A DNA stretch of 64,000 nucleotides. It comes from Cymodocea nodosa. Lineage: Eukaryota > Streptophyta > Magnoliopsida > Alismatales > Cymodoceaceae. The stretch spans positions 1,800,501 to 1,864,500 of the forward strand of contig CM072347.1 of assembly GCA_036874045.1 (NCBI GenBank), read 5' to 3'. Made by a program: the position numbers and the translations under genes. Positions 47,963 through 61,438 of this stretch are shown in pieces. The number at the start of each line of letters is the position of its first letter. Positions within the stretch are counted from its first letter, which is position 1. Below the pieces are notes generated by a model. It had not been told where the DNA came from and did not search any database. It saw nothing but the letters and a program-made list of their open reading frames with translations.

Positions 47963-50900
47963 TCATCTCCCTCCTCTTTTGGCAATGTTGTTTGCGGACA
48001 AGGTGCCATAAGCAGATGAAGAGCTGCTGGTGGTCATTTCCTTGAGCTCATCGAAATGCCAGTCTGACATGAAGGTTGGTTTGCTGGGGACTTCTCCAAG
48101 CTCGACGTCGCCCACAAGAATCGCCACCACGCGTGACATCGATGGGCGGAGGAGTGGGTTGAGTTGGGTGCACAGGAAAGCCACCCCCATCACTCTGTGA
48201 ATCTCTTCTTCCTCGTAAGATGAAAGTGTTGGGTCTATCAGCTTCATGCTGCGGCCCTCCTCGTGGAGCTGCCAAGCCTTCAATCAACAAAAGCATTAGT
48301 GTTATATACATCACTACTTGCTTTAGTATTTGCATCACTTACCCATTCGAGGAGATACTTCTTCTCCTCGTCGAAGGCATCACTGGCATTTGGCCTCCCA
48401 CTTACGATCTCGAGGGCGACAACCCCGAATGCATAGACGTCAGCCTTTTCCGTTAGATGACCTCTCATTGCATACTCCGGCGCGAGGTAACCTCTGCAAG
48501 AAGACGAAACAACACGCATCCATGTCGGTGGTGGTTGTTTGATCAAATAACTACAAGGTTGATTGAATGCATACACGGTGCCGGCAACCCTAGTGCTGAT
48601 GTGGGTCTTGCGTTCATCGTAGAGCTTGGCGAGGCCAAAGTCGGATATCTTGGGGTTGAGGTCAGCATCCAGGAGGATGTTGCTGGCTTTGATGTCCCTG
48701 TGGATGATGCGAACGTTCGATTCCTCGTGCAGATAAGCCAGTCCCTTGGCCATGTCTAAGCAGATCCTGAAGCGCGTTGCCCAGTCTAGGTGCAAGCCGC
48801 TCTTACCTGCACCCACAACAACAGTAGTTGCTGCTTCATTCCTCCATTCCACAAAACATCGTGGGTACAGTAATAAAGAAGACTTTAAACAAATTAAACA
48901 TATCATAAACTAACAAATTATATAGTTTTATTTTACTTTTTTCAAACAATAATTCAATAACAAAGAAGACTTCTAGAAAATTTTATTGAAGACATCTCTA
49001 AGAATACCTTCCTTTTGAGGAACACCATATACACAAACTCTATCTACACGAAGAAGAAATTAAAGGCTGTATCTTGTGAGGACATGAACGACATACCAAA
49101 TAGAGCTCGATCAAGGCTACCATTTTCTAGGTACTCATAAACAAGAAGCCTCTTGTCCCCTTCGTAGCAGCATCCATACAACCTTACGAGGTTTTTGTGC
49201 TTCACAGCTGATATTGTGGCAACTTCTGTCACGAACTGCCTCTTCCCATGAAGAGATGCTATTGACAATTGCTTTGCTGCCACAATCTTTCCACCATCCA
49301 ACTTACCCTGAAAATGTATCGTAATTGCTTTAGGTGTCAAAATCCTTTGATCCTAACCACCTATTCAAATACATGGATGGTAACGTTTGAATCTAAAAAC
49401 ATGTAGTTATAACTACCTATGGGTAGTTATTTTTTTGTGAGAAAGATAATGGGTACAACAGAATTTTCCATATAATAAAAATGTACAGGACCTAGCTGAA
49501 CTACAGATTTTATTTGCATGCATGGATCAACATACTGCCGTAGAAATTCTATACATTGAGTGTGTGATGGAAAAAACAAGGAATAAGTCAAGCCACCTTA
49601 AATACAACACCAAACCCTCCCTCCCCAAGTTTATTACTGGAACTAAAATCTTTGGTCGCATTCTTCAATTCAGTGTAGCTGTAGCTATGTGGTACAACGG
49701 CTAACCCAACCAATTCTGCACGATCATGTAGAAAATGAATCAAACATTTTGTAAACTACATATCCATGATAACGGATGTCCTTTCAAAATTACTTACCTT
49801 CATCATCAAGGCTAAGATACTTGTTCTTCTTTCGTCGCCAAATGAAAATGCCTAGGACGATAAGAAACAGAGCAAAAATACCAACTACGATTCCAACAAT
49901 CATAGCTTTGTTTCTGTTTTTTTTATTTGTTGAACCAAAGTTTGGTGGTTCATTGGAAACACTTGGTTTGAAATCTGCATCACAACTCCTGAAGTTAAGT
50001 GATTATCACACACATAAAGTAGAACAAAAACAAATCTTTTGGATCAATTCATACTTGGAGCAATGCTTATGGCTGAAATCAATGGCCCATAACTACCATC
50101 AAAAGGAATGCAACAAGTTCCTTTCCCAGCCCAAAAGAAATGGATTTCCAGAAAGTTCTTAGTCACTAAAGCTGTGTAGTTCCTTTCAATAGCTTTGAAA
50201 GACCTCCTACCTGCTTCCTTTCTTATATCAAAGTCTTGTTCTACAAGAATTCCCTAAAAATCATAGCACCATAAAACATTATATAGCTTGTATAATGTAA
50301 ATGTGCATCGATGTGTGACTTTCCGCTTGTAGAAATAAAGGGAAAAGAAGGTGAATGCATAAGTTTAGGAGTTGCAACTTCCAAGTAGGAGTAGAAAAGG
50401 AAAGTAGAAAATTCCTCCTGAGTGAAGATGTTCCTCATGCAACATCGAGTCGTAAGGAATGGAAGCGAAGGTCTTCTCGTATTTGTTTTATGTTTGTTTG
50501 TATGCTTGATTTCACTCATAAATTGCTAATGTTGAATGAAGTAAGTTGAACATTGAAAAAAGATTTATTTCTAGTGACATTGATGTATAGTTGTGCACAT
50601 TATGAAACCTATATACAGGATGCCATAGACTTAAACGGTAGAAATTATGAGGATTTTTGCTCTTAGGAATCAATCTTTTTTTTAAGTAAATATATGTTAT
50701 GTTTTCGCCCAAGTATAATATTATTGACATGATGCTAGCATTTATCAAATCACGAGAAATAAAATAGACAAAGAATGGCCATCCTTAGAAGCATACCTGG
50801 ACATAAATATTAAAAATGCGTTTTCCAAAGCTATACCAGGTGAAATCATCTGGGAAGGCAAGTTCTGCAAACAGTAGTCGTACAGTGTAATTCCCATTTT

Positions 50901-53900
50901 CAAGTCTAAGGCCATAATACCTTAAAGAAGAGGGTGATAATCTTGCTGACTGAAATATTTTAACATTTGTAGTATTCTGGATGTTCGATGAACTGTCGAG
51001 CAGAACATAGCTTGGCTTTGGAGAATCCATAAATGTTCCAACGTTACTCACAGCCCAACGCTGACTATTTGTAACATGATAAGAGGCAGATGGTAGATCC
51101 ATATTGTCTCTCTCATAATCAGCTCCATCATATGTTAAACTTTCATTGCTGCCACAATTTATTGCAAAAGAATAATCTGCACATAATAAGTGAAATATAC
51201 ACGTACCAACATAGTTTTGGTTAGACAATTAATACATGCAATGAGCACTGAATCACAAAGACTTGAAAGAAGTGAAAACAACATACAATTTGGTGAACCT
51301 CGGCCACATGGAACATCTCTCTGTAGGCACCCCAACCCCCAAGAAAGGCTGAACATGAAAAGAGTAATGCAATGAGAACTCTACACCATATCATTTGCAC
51401 AAAAATACAGGAAAACCATAACCACGATAATGACCTGTTGGAACTATCGATGTCGAAGTTGTTGGCAACCAAATTCCTACACCAAAAATTTTGGCGGAGG
51501 TCATTGATTTTGCTAGTATAATTGGAAGTTCCATCCAAATGAGGAGAACAATTGGAAGAAATATGTCATCAATAATTGCTAACTATTGGACAAGAATGTC
51601 ATACATCATTGCATAGCTACACGATCAATATATTGAATGTAAAGTGAGTATTTGAGGATGGGTATACAATTGCAAATTTTTGTCGTGATCACGAACCCAT
51701 TGTGGGAAAGCTCCAGAAAGATCATTGTAGGACAAGTCACTGCAATGTAAAATAATGTTTGTAACATTTCAGAACGAATAATAATACACTTAAAAATGTA
51801 AATTCTCATCAATTAAAATGCCACTATGAAACATTATAAATGTATAGGATTGTTGGTTGATATCTATAATTAGAGCACCTTTCCTTAATCTGCATCTAAA
51901 TGTTTTGTTTTGTTTTTTGATTTTACATTCTAAGCAAATTTGATGCTACAAAGAAAATGAAAAAATTTCAAGACATGTTGATACTTCTTCCAATGTGAAA
52001 AATCTTTGTTTAAGAATAAATGCATTGGTAAAATATTTTCACTTGCGTATATATTTTATGCCAACTCAATTGTAGGTGTTGGGTTAGATAAATAATCAAA
52101 TATCTTTGCTAATCAGAGAGGACTATATATATATTTGATTATAAATACCCCAGGTTAAACTGAATAATCCAACTACATACATATCAATTCAACCCTACCA
52201 ATAGTTAATTACTTTTCCTTTTGTATATTTTACTTTTATTTAAGTTTCAAATATGACATATGTTTAATTAGTCCAATTAGTACAAACATGAAAATATAAA
52301 AGAAAAATAAAACATCACCATTGTGAACTAATGAATTGTTTGAATTCAGATGTAAATGGATTAAAATTTTTCAATAGAATATAATAAATGCCCAATTTAG
52401 AGGCATCCATAAAATTTATGTAGAAACCTGAGAAATGGTGGAAGTGGAATTGTTTACATTAATCAACATAAAGTTTCTGTTTATAAAGGTTACGTAAAGA
52501 AAATAAATATAACTTAAGCAATGTTCGATTAAATCCATGTACAACACACATAATATCATAATATTCTACGTATTTGGATATGGTCAAAATTAATGCCCAT
52601 CAAGATGCAAAATCTAATTTTTGATGCTGTTGGCAAACTTAGATATCAATATTCTACACATTCAATTTGATTTACACAACCGAACTTGGAAAACATAACA
52701 GCAATGAAAGTGGGGCATTCAAAGGCATACATATTGGAAAGAGATGCAATTTTCTGATCTGGCAAACTCCCAGATATGCTGTTATTTCCCAAGTACCTGA
52801 TAAAACAAGACAAAATGATATGAAATGTCTATAGAGCCTGAACTTTAATGACAAGGTATTAGGTTTCTCACAGGTTTTTAAGTTTTTCCAAGTTGAAAAG
52901 TGATGTTGGCAGCTGGCCCCCTATATTATTGAAGCTCATATCCCTAGCATGGTTGAAATTGAAGAAAAAAGAAATTTTAACAAAACTTAGGGTGGCAGAG
53001 GAGGCATTGAATGCTGATGGATAAAATTCACTTACAAATATTTCAACTTCTTATACTGTCCAATGTTTGATGGAAAAGCATCAGAGATCATGCAATCCCT
53101 TAAAACCCTTTACAAGCATACATCATATAGCAGCATCATGTCATTGTAGAAATCTCAAAACTTAGTAAAGGTTATGTTCTATTTCATGATATCTTACAAG
53201 GTATTCAAGGATGTCATATTCCTTATGAACATCAAAGATGAGCTCACATTTGATATATCACCCAAACGCCTAGATGATTCACGGGAAAGAGTTGTCAATG
53301 AAAAAATTAAATTGAGAAAACATTGAAGTGAACAACTCACAAGTCCTGCATCTGGACGAGATTACTGAAACTTGAGGGAATTGGACCAATAAATGAGTTC
53401 CCCTGTAGCCTCCTGAGCAAAGGAATTTCATAACAAATATTAATCACAACAAAAATTGGATAACTAGAAACAGAAGAGAGCTGTTTGCTATCATCTTACA
53501 AGCTTGTAAGTGTTGTTATATTTCCAATAAATTCTGGTACTTTTCCACCAAAATTATTGTCAGATGCCCACCTTCAGGTACAAAAATACATGATTATGCC
53601 GTAATATTATTATTTTGTTGATTGTAGCATGATTTAAGACAAAATGTACAAAAAATTACAAGATCTTCAACTTCTGGAGGTTCACCAATGTCTCAGGAAT
53701 GGGGCCACTAAGCCCATTACTGACCACATACCTAAAAAGAGAAAAACCAGTAGGAACATGAATAGAGTTTGGTATTATATGTTCTATAAAGTTGTAGTAC
53801 AAAAAAGTGTGTGTCAATTACATTTGTTCCAGACTTGTCAAATTTCCAAGCTCTGGTGGCAGTGGACCACTAAAATTATTCCTTGATCCCATGCCCCTGG

Positions 53901-56900
53901 TTATTGCAACATATTCATTATATGAATACATGTAAAAGTAGTAAGAAATAAATTACTTAGTGAAGCACTAAAAATCTTTTAGATTGGAAGGATAGACATC
54001 CTACAGGGAAATAAGATTTTTTAGGTTACCAAGCTCCTTTGGAATGGGTCCTGAGAGTGAATTGAGCCCTACACTCCTGTGGTGACAAGATTCGAGGTTA
54101 CGAGAATGAAACAAAACAAAGAACAACATTTATTTTGAAACAAACAAGCCAAGTTAATTTGCTTTAAAACATACAAGTATAACATCTCTGAAAAGCTTCC
54201 AATGAATGCTGGTAAGGGACCAGTTAAGTAATTTTTAGCAATTTGCCTGCAATAGAGAAGAATCATGATGAGAACAAAACTAGATATTCCAACAAACATT
54301 TCTTGTATTCTCAAATAAGAACGACCTAATCCACTTTTTTTTTTTTCCTTTTCACTTGGTTAGTTTTCTGCCAATAATAATAGAAATTTATGAATATTTT
54401 TAATCAAAAAGTTCAAATTTTCATAATTTTTCCCAGAACTTTAATAAAGTAAAGAAGATTGAGTTGAAAAACAAATGAATAGAGAAATAGAGTTGGAATT
54501 TACATTCTATATGGTACAAACTAGAATGTATTGACACAAACTTGCATGAGACAGACATTCAATGAAACTCCCTCTGCTTCAATTAGTGTTATGTCCTATA
54601 ATTAATGGTTGACATGCACGAAAAGTAGAACTTACAGATTGTTTAGAAGTTTTAGATGCTGAAGCTCATCTGGAGTAGGCCTACGTGGTTGTGCATGTAT
54701 GCCTAGATTATTGTAAATGGTAAGAACTCCTTGACATAGGGTTGGTGTCTTCCTCCCCCTGACACCATGTAACCTTAGAAATGCGATAGTAGGGGAGAGA
54801 AAGAGAAGAGGACCCTCTCTCTCTTTCTATCTTTCTTTTTTGTTGTCTATTTATGAGGTAGGGGCCTAAGGAGGAAATTTACTTTCAAAGAGCAAGAGGT
54901 CTATAGATAATGGAAATAAAACTAGCATCGCCTAAGATTAGGGATCCCAAGCAAGTCCATTTGCCATTATAGTCAAGAGTTCACCAATAGCTCTCTGAAA
55001 TGATGGAGGATCTATCTTTGATTGGCTTTAAGACTATTCTATGCTATAGAATCAATTAGTCCATTTGCTTCTCTCTGGGTATAGTGCAAAGAGTGAGCTT
55101 GGCTAGTAAAATGACTAATATTGGAGTTTTCTTGGGATTGCTGAAGGAGGTTATAGAGTTGAATGGAATCTATTTCAATCTCGAGCAAATTTAGGCCGCT
55201 TTGCAAAGCTTGGAACTTAGCCATGATGACATTGGTTTATCCATAAGGTTCAAAAAAGGTAACTAAAACCTCTCATTGAACGTTTTGAAGGACTCCACCA
55301 CCTATAGTGATGCCCTCCATAGTGACTGCACCATTTATATTTAGCTTTAATCTGGGTTAAGTATGCTTTTCCCAAACAATTCATCTACTTCAAGTTTTGA
55401 TTGGGGTCAACTGATTAAATCCCACCCAATTTAGAGCTTGAAGCTCCTCAAGTTTGTATTTAGCATTAGAGAAGTATCTAGCAAAATCCGCTACTGTAGT
55501 TTCCACTCTTGCAATAATGTCCTTAAAGGAGCCCTTCTTCTTTTCATAAATTACATAGCACCTTTCTTTCTAGCATTCCCATCGGGTGTTGGCCACAAGG
55601 AATTTATGGGCATTGCTTAAGAGGGATTTGTTTTCATAAAATGGTATCTTTTGTGTGGAATTTTTCTAGTCTGATTGGTTGGAAAGATTGCAGCCTAAAT
55701 TCTGGTTGATCCAAAACCTAAACAGGATAGCCCAATCACCTACAAAACATAAGTGATATCCAAAGTCTTTTGGTTAAAAAAGGTACAACATTTGCATCTT
55801 GATGCTTGGTAAAAGCCTTTGTTTTGAGCATTGGTTTTAGTAGGTAGGATGGACTGGAATAGCTACCAAAGAAAGAAGGAAATCCTTGTAGGGAGGAACT
55901 TACTTCAGATTCCTTTGTTTCATCTATTCTAACTGCCTTTTATCTTGATAGAGTCTTACACAGATTTGACTGAGAGATCACCCAATGGTAAACTGTTCTA
56001 AGAAAAATCATCTTCTGATTCACTGAGGTGGTTGAGGTTGGACTGGATCTCCTAAGCAATAACAATGGGAAGACTAAGCTATCAAGCATCCCCAGGTCAA
56101 CTACAACCTTGACAACAGTCAGAGGTGTAACATCTACAATAATTCCAAAGGGGAGCTTAAAAATGATTCACGGGGCTTACAATGATAGGACAAATAGGTT
56201 GGCATGTCAAATGATGAACATGTAATGCATGAACTATAGTTCAATAGCTGGTCATCTACTTAGCAATTGAAGACAAACTCTTGATATGATGGTTGTCAGA
56301 TTGTTTGTATATCTTGAATTGGGTAATCTATCCGGTCAAATCACCCATTGACCCTCCTCTTCGGTATCATTCAATTGATCGATTTCAGGATGCAAAACTG
56401 CCAATCAGGTAGGTGTCTAATTCTCTAAAATTTTTGTGATGAATATTATTATTAGTGGATCATTTGCATCATCATATATAAGAGTTTGAAATTTGATTAT
56501 TCAAAAAGATAGTCAACAAATCAAGATCCAAATAACCGATTAGAAACGGAATTGGATCACCACACTAAATGATTGAAGAGGACTAGAATGAATTTATTCT
56601 TAAAATTATCTACATGCATGACTGTTGAATACAACGCATGCCATTTTTGTGGGCTTGCAATACTTTTAATCTAAAGGGGCATAATTAGTAAGACTTACAG
56701 GTTATTTAGCTTTGAAAAAGTCTTGAGCTCATCCGGAATAGTTCCCGTGATATTTAATTCATATGCAGTCCTAATTAGAAACAATAAGATCTGTGAGGAA
56801 CAATACAAGATATATGACATGAAAGAGAGGTGCACATCTTCACAAAATTAATTATCTATTGCAAATGGAAATTATTCCGCTTATATATGTGTGTGTGTTT

Positions 56901-57572
56901 ATTTGCAAAGTAAAATTGACTTGCAAAAGATTAAAAGCCCGCATGATAGATAATTAATTAGCAAATTAAGTTGTTATTATGATAGGGAAAAGATGGGTGG
57001 TGACTCACAGTCTGATGATATGGCAAGTAGAACCGTTGTTGCTGCTACAGTCACACAAGATGGATGGATTGAATCTGTCGTAGTTATCCCTAATTTTGTC
57101 GTCGGCTGTTATGGCGTAGCCCGTGCAAGGATCACCGTTGCCAGTGTGATTCCAAGGTAGCTTGGACATGGTGGATGAGATGTTCCACTTCCTGAATATG
57201 GAGTTCAACGCCTCAACTGCACAATATATAGAAGGAGCTTGTTATTGTCCAAAAGTCATGTAAATTAAACAACAGTGTGTATATATATTACCTTTGGATG
57301 TATATAAACACATGCACACAGATATATATATGGTACATATATGATTGGCTGATTTGAGGAGGAAGAAATTAAGAATCTGCAGTGAATGAATGAATATTCA
57401 TACCTTCAGTTGGGTCAGTTCTTCTGGGAGAAGACGGTGGGCTGCTCTGGGCAATTGCAGGGTGGTGGTGGAGGAAGAGAGTGGCAGCAATATTGAAGAT
57501 TATTATTAAGGCTAAGGAACACATGCGTGGTGGAGTTGCTGTTATTCCTGCAATACTCTTCTTCCTCATCAT
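47963..57572 (-). CDS. Gene D: LRR-malectin receptor-like serine/threonine kinase, intact, mosaic of B-type and E-type sequence
   Basis: Twenty-four exons: 57572-57404, 57216-57009, LRRs 56770-56699, 54246-54175, 54076-54005, 53896-53822, 53731-53660, 53571-53500, 53412-53341, 53269-53198, 53107-53036, 52943-52872, 52796-52731, 51739-51668, then 51476-51435, 51348-51287, malectin 51176-50797 and 50253-50055, transmembrane 49974-49798, kinase 49715-49597, 49307-49097, 48806-48575, 48493-48343, 48277-47963. The sum is 3126 nt, 1041 aa, with no internal stop in the exons I read. Malectin about 448-640; membrane helix about 665-687; kinase from 700 with [25 protein letters not shown] and APEYAMRG. 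Exons up to kinase exon 2 are close to B ([15 protein letters not shown]). The last three kinase exons are close to E ([17 protein letters not shown] has [16 protein letters not shown]). Start 57572 is a Met-Met pair, one codon uncertain. Confidence 0.93.
51740..52730. other. Gene D intron near-identical to the gene B intron
   Basis: Matches 24421-25404 with only scattered differences and a small indel near 51915. No gene content. Confidence 0.75.
54636..54680 (-). other. Possible extra 45-nt half-LRR exon in gene D
   Basis: Inside the LRR1-LRR2 intron there is a 45-nt segment with an AG acceptor before it and a GTAAGT donor after it. It encodes [15 protein letters not shown] in the same phase as the neighbouring LRR exons. 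It looks like the 3' half of a duplicated LRR exon 1 ([12 protein letters not shown]). Including it would keep the frame. Gene B has a more decayed copy near 27335-27378. Confidence 0.5.
54850..56240 (-). mobile_element. LINE 3' fragment (RNase H domain) in gene D intron
   Basis: Minus-strand frames contain an RNase H domain of the kind at the C-terminus of plant LINE proteins. Near 55340-55250 is a degraded NGA...GGGVLQ segment. At 55224-55039 come [20 protein letters not shown], then [13 protein letters not shown] and REANGLIDS, matching the usual AEFQAL...EGDS...HV-R--N--AD pattern. Upstream (55420-55800) broken frames with Trp/Cys-rich pieces may be the zinc-binding RVT region. Stops and frameshifts make it inactive. 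It lies in the same orientation as gene D, and gene B has different sequence at this place. Confidence 0.72.
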
Positions 57573-59439
57573 CTCTGGAGATGTACAAGAAGGAAGGAGG
57601 GAGAACGCTATGGAACAAGGAGCTGGTACCGTTAGTAATGAACAACTCTTTATCTTCAACGAAAACAAACATTAAAATTATCACGTAGTCTCCGTAAATT
57701 ACAGAAGTCAATACGTGTTAGTCAAAGTTCAAAGTACAATATTACATTTTTTATTTGTAATGCTTTTATCTTCACATTTAAACAATTATTTTTATATTTT
57801 TTTGCCATGCGCATTAAGTTAGGTGTGATTTCACTTTCAAGCCATTTATCTTGAAATTTGTTGCAACAGTTTGAAAAGTCCAACTAGAATTGATTTCTTC
57901 GATGCGGAACCAACGCAACACTCTGAACGTTGTGCAAGATGAGATGAACCGATTTTTGTCCTGGTTTTGTATGATTTGAAATCAAGATTTTTCCTCATAT
58001 ATTTTGTATGATAAAAAGAAGTTTATTAAATCACCTGAAACACAGACCTGTTTTGTTTTCGTTCCATGAAATCACCTGCAATAACTCACAAGATCCAACC
58101 AGTACTAATATTAGCAATTGATTTCTTTTCTGTAAGATGAATATGTCTCTTTCTTGTAGATTTTGTGGCATAAAAAAAACGATTCTAATACAATCTCTCA
58201 TTTAATTTCTTTGTAATAAATGAACAACTCTCCTCGTTATCCAACTCAAAAGTCAACCCTACCACACATACATCACAGATTACGGTTTCTTCGACCACGG
58301 CTAAAGAAGTCTCAAGATTTTCTTTGCTTTATTTCACTTCTATTGTCGCATTCCACAATAGGTCACATTCAACTAGTATTGATATTAACAAGATTTTCTT
58401 TCTCGTAAGTTTTATAAGATAAGAGAATGATCAACCATTGATTGTTGGCTTTGCAATTGATTGAAATTTTATTTTTAAATGTTAAAAGATAATCACTCAA
58501 GGCTTGCATTGTTGGTGTAACATTGGGAGATATTCTAACATTAAAAGAAGAATAATATGTATTTTATTATCCACTCTCGGGTAAGAGCTTAAATTATCCA
58601 TATAATATGTATTTTGATATCAAATAACTAATGGTACATTAATTACCAAGATCAATAAAAAAATGTTACCAAATACTTAAAATATAAAATGTTCTTGATA
58701 GAAGCCTCAGCTGTTCGACGTCTCTCATAATAGTGAAGTCTGGCAGTAGATTTAAAATATTTTCTATTATTTACAAGAATTATGTTGTATAACATCAATT
58801 TGTATCTTTATTGACAAATAAAAATGAAATTTGATTTGTTCAGAGATATATTTGGTATATTTAATCTGACTAATGTTATATATATAAGATATCTTTTTAC
58901 GAGAAAATATAATGTATAAATTTAATTTTTAATCCTTAAGAAACTTTTTGACGCATATATATATACTCTGATATTTTCGTGACTTTTGCATTTTGATTAA
59001 GTTCAGATAAACTCATTTCCAACATTCAACGTAATCTTCGCTGAAATCAAAGGTCCTACTAGAATTGTTATTTAATTGTTCTTCTTCGATGTGGGACCAA
59101 TGTACGTGTGCAAGAGGAGATGAACGGATTTTTATCGTGGTTTTGTACGATTTGAAATCAAGATTTTTCCTCGTACATTTTGTATGATAAAAAAAAAAGT
59201 TTATTAAATCACCTGAAACGTAGATCTGTTTTGTTTCTTTCCATGAAATCACCTGCAATAACTCACAGAAGAATTGACATCTGTTGAGTTTTTGGCAGGT
59301 TTGAAATCGATATCTTCTTAAGTTCTTGTATGTATACATATTCGGTAAGATAAGGATATATGTATGCTTAATTAACCGTTGTTGGTTGTTGAGTTCACAC
59401 TATTCCATTGAAAATTTATTCTACGTACGTACCTTTAGA
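57573..59439. repeat. Spacer upstream of gene D with a 200-bp direct repeat
   Basis: Segments 57890-58092 and 59075-59275 are direct repeats about 1.18 kb apart, sharing 'tgatttgaaatcaagatttt', 'gtttattaaatcacctgaaa' and 'cctgcaataactcaca'. Between them is AT-rich sequence (58450-58990) related to the gene C intron repeats at 42300-42800. No canonical TATAAAA lies at the place used by A and C. No gene seen. Confidence 0.6.
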
Positions 59440-59800
59440 TAATGAATTTTTATTGCACAAATATTTATTTTAATTTCAAATAATAATAATAATAATATAA
59501 ATTTAGAAGGATGACGACATATGTATCCGTGAAATGAGAGTCAAACCTACGAGCATAAGGTTGGAGAGGTCACCACGGATTGCTTTCTTCGTTTTTTTTT
59601 TCTCTTCTTCTTTCATCTCAGGTTCATATGTGAAAACGTCGACATTAATTTCCAACCCCATGCATGCGCTACGACAATCGATAATTTCTCCTAGAATCTC
59701 AGAAATCGGTCAAAATTGAACTTCTTTTCGATTTTACGTTTTTAGAAAAATGACTCATTGCAAACCCTTCAAATTCTTTTCGATTTTCCTTCTTAGAAAT
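59440..59800. repeat. Spacer repeat copy between gene D and gene E
   Basis: Same arrangement as 44030-44430: (AAT)n, the GAGTCAAACCTACGAGCA block, then 'cgattttcct' near 59780. It is the most complete match to the gene C copy. Confidence 0.6.
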
Positions 59801-60764
59801 CCATTGCATCAACCATGTTTGGAAAAAAAATTCTAAAAATCATAACTTCTAATTACGTTCAATCCCAAACCGCATTCATGGAAAAGTTCAGTATCGAAAC
59901 TTCGCATGACAGAAGAAACAGAGCACACTACCATCTATCTACCCCCTTCTTCGACAATGTCGTTTGCGGACAAGGAGCCTTGTCCATGATAAGTAGCTGA
60001 AGAAGAGCTGGTGGTGGTCATTTCCTTGAGCTCATCGAAATGCCAGTCCGACAAGAAGGTTGGTTTGGTGGGGACTTCTCCAAGCTCGGCGTCGCCCACG
60101 AGCATCGCCACCACGCGTGACATCGATGGGCGGAGGAGTGGATTCAGTTGGGTGCACAGGAAAGCCACCACCATCACTCTGCGAACCTCTTCTTCCTCGT
60201 AAGATGAAAGCGTTGGGTCTATCAGCTTCATGCTGCGGCCCTCCTCGTGGAGCTGCCAGGCCTTCAATCAACAAAAGCATTAGTGTTGTGTACGTCACTA
60301 CTTGCGTAGGTATTGGCACAACTTACCCATTCAAGGAGATACTTTTTCTCCTCGTCGAAGGCATCGCTGGTGTTGGGCCTCCCACTTATGATCTCGAGGG
60401 CAACAACCCCGAATGCATAGGTGTCCGTCTTTTCCGTCAAATGACCTCTCATCGCATACTCCGGCGCGAGGTAGCCACTGCAGGAAGACGAAACAATACA
60501 CATCCATATCGGTGGTGGTCGATTGATCAAATAACTAGAGGGTTGATTGAATAAGTACACGGTGCCAGCAACCCTAATGCTGATGTGGGTCTTGCGTTCG
60601 TCGTACAGCTTGGCGAGGCTGAAGTCAGAGATCTTGGGGTTGAGGTCGGCATCCAAAAGGATGTTGCTGGCCTTGATGTCCCGATGGATGATGCGAACGT
60701 TCAATTCCTCGTGCAGATAAGCTAATCCCCTGGCCGTGTCCAAGCAGATCCTGAAACGCGTTGC

Positions 60765-60767
60765 CTA
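60765..60767 (-). other. Premature TAG in kinase exon 3 of gene E
   Basis: Minus strand reads His-Leu-Asp-stop-Ala-Thr-Arg, against His-Leu-Asp-Trp-Ala-Thr-Arg in D. TGG to TAG is a single G-to-A change. The reading frame continues undisturbed on both sides. Confidence 0.87.
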
Positions 60768-61438
60768 GTCTAGGTGCAAGCCACTCTTACCTGTGCCCAC
60801 AACAACAGCAGCCACTGCTTCATTCCTCTATTCCAACATATATCCCATTCAACAAAACATCATCACTACGGTAAGCAATCTTTCTATTTGCAAATTTACC
60901 ATAAATTTTTTGATTCTAGCTTGCTCATCCATCTAAAATATGAATTTCAGTAAAATTAACTTTTTGCGTATAATCATGCTTTATAGTTCAGGATTTGGAG
61001 CTATAAAGTATAACCAAGCAAATAATAATTTTATAATGTAATTTTAATGATATATTCCTGCAACATGATTCTCTAAAAGTATTTCTTCATTCTACTTTAA
61101 TCTTATAAATAACAACCTTTGTAACTTTGAATTATAGGAGTAGCATAGTGGTGTTTAGATGTTGTGATGGATTTCTACCATCCTAAAAAAGCTAGAAATG
61201 GGAGTATGTATGTCTTTGGCTACATACCAAAAAGAACTCTATCAAGACTCCCATTTTCCAGGTATTCATAAACCACGAGCCTCCTACTTTCTTCAAAGTA
61301 GCTACCAATCAATTTTACTAGATTTCGATGTTTCACTGCTGATATGGTAGCAACCTCAGTGACAAATTGTTCTTTTCCTTGAAGTGAAGACATCGAGAGT
61401 TGCTTTACAGCCATTGGGCTTCCATCATTAAGTATTCC

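Noticed and set aside
60060-60554. 164-codon plus-strand open frame
   Set aside because: Antisense of the GC-richer last kinase exons of gene E. Similar antisense frames occur opposite the same exons in B, C, D and F.
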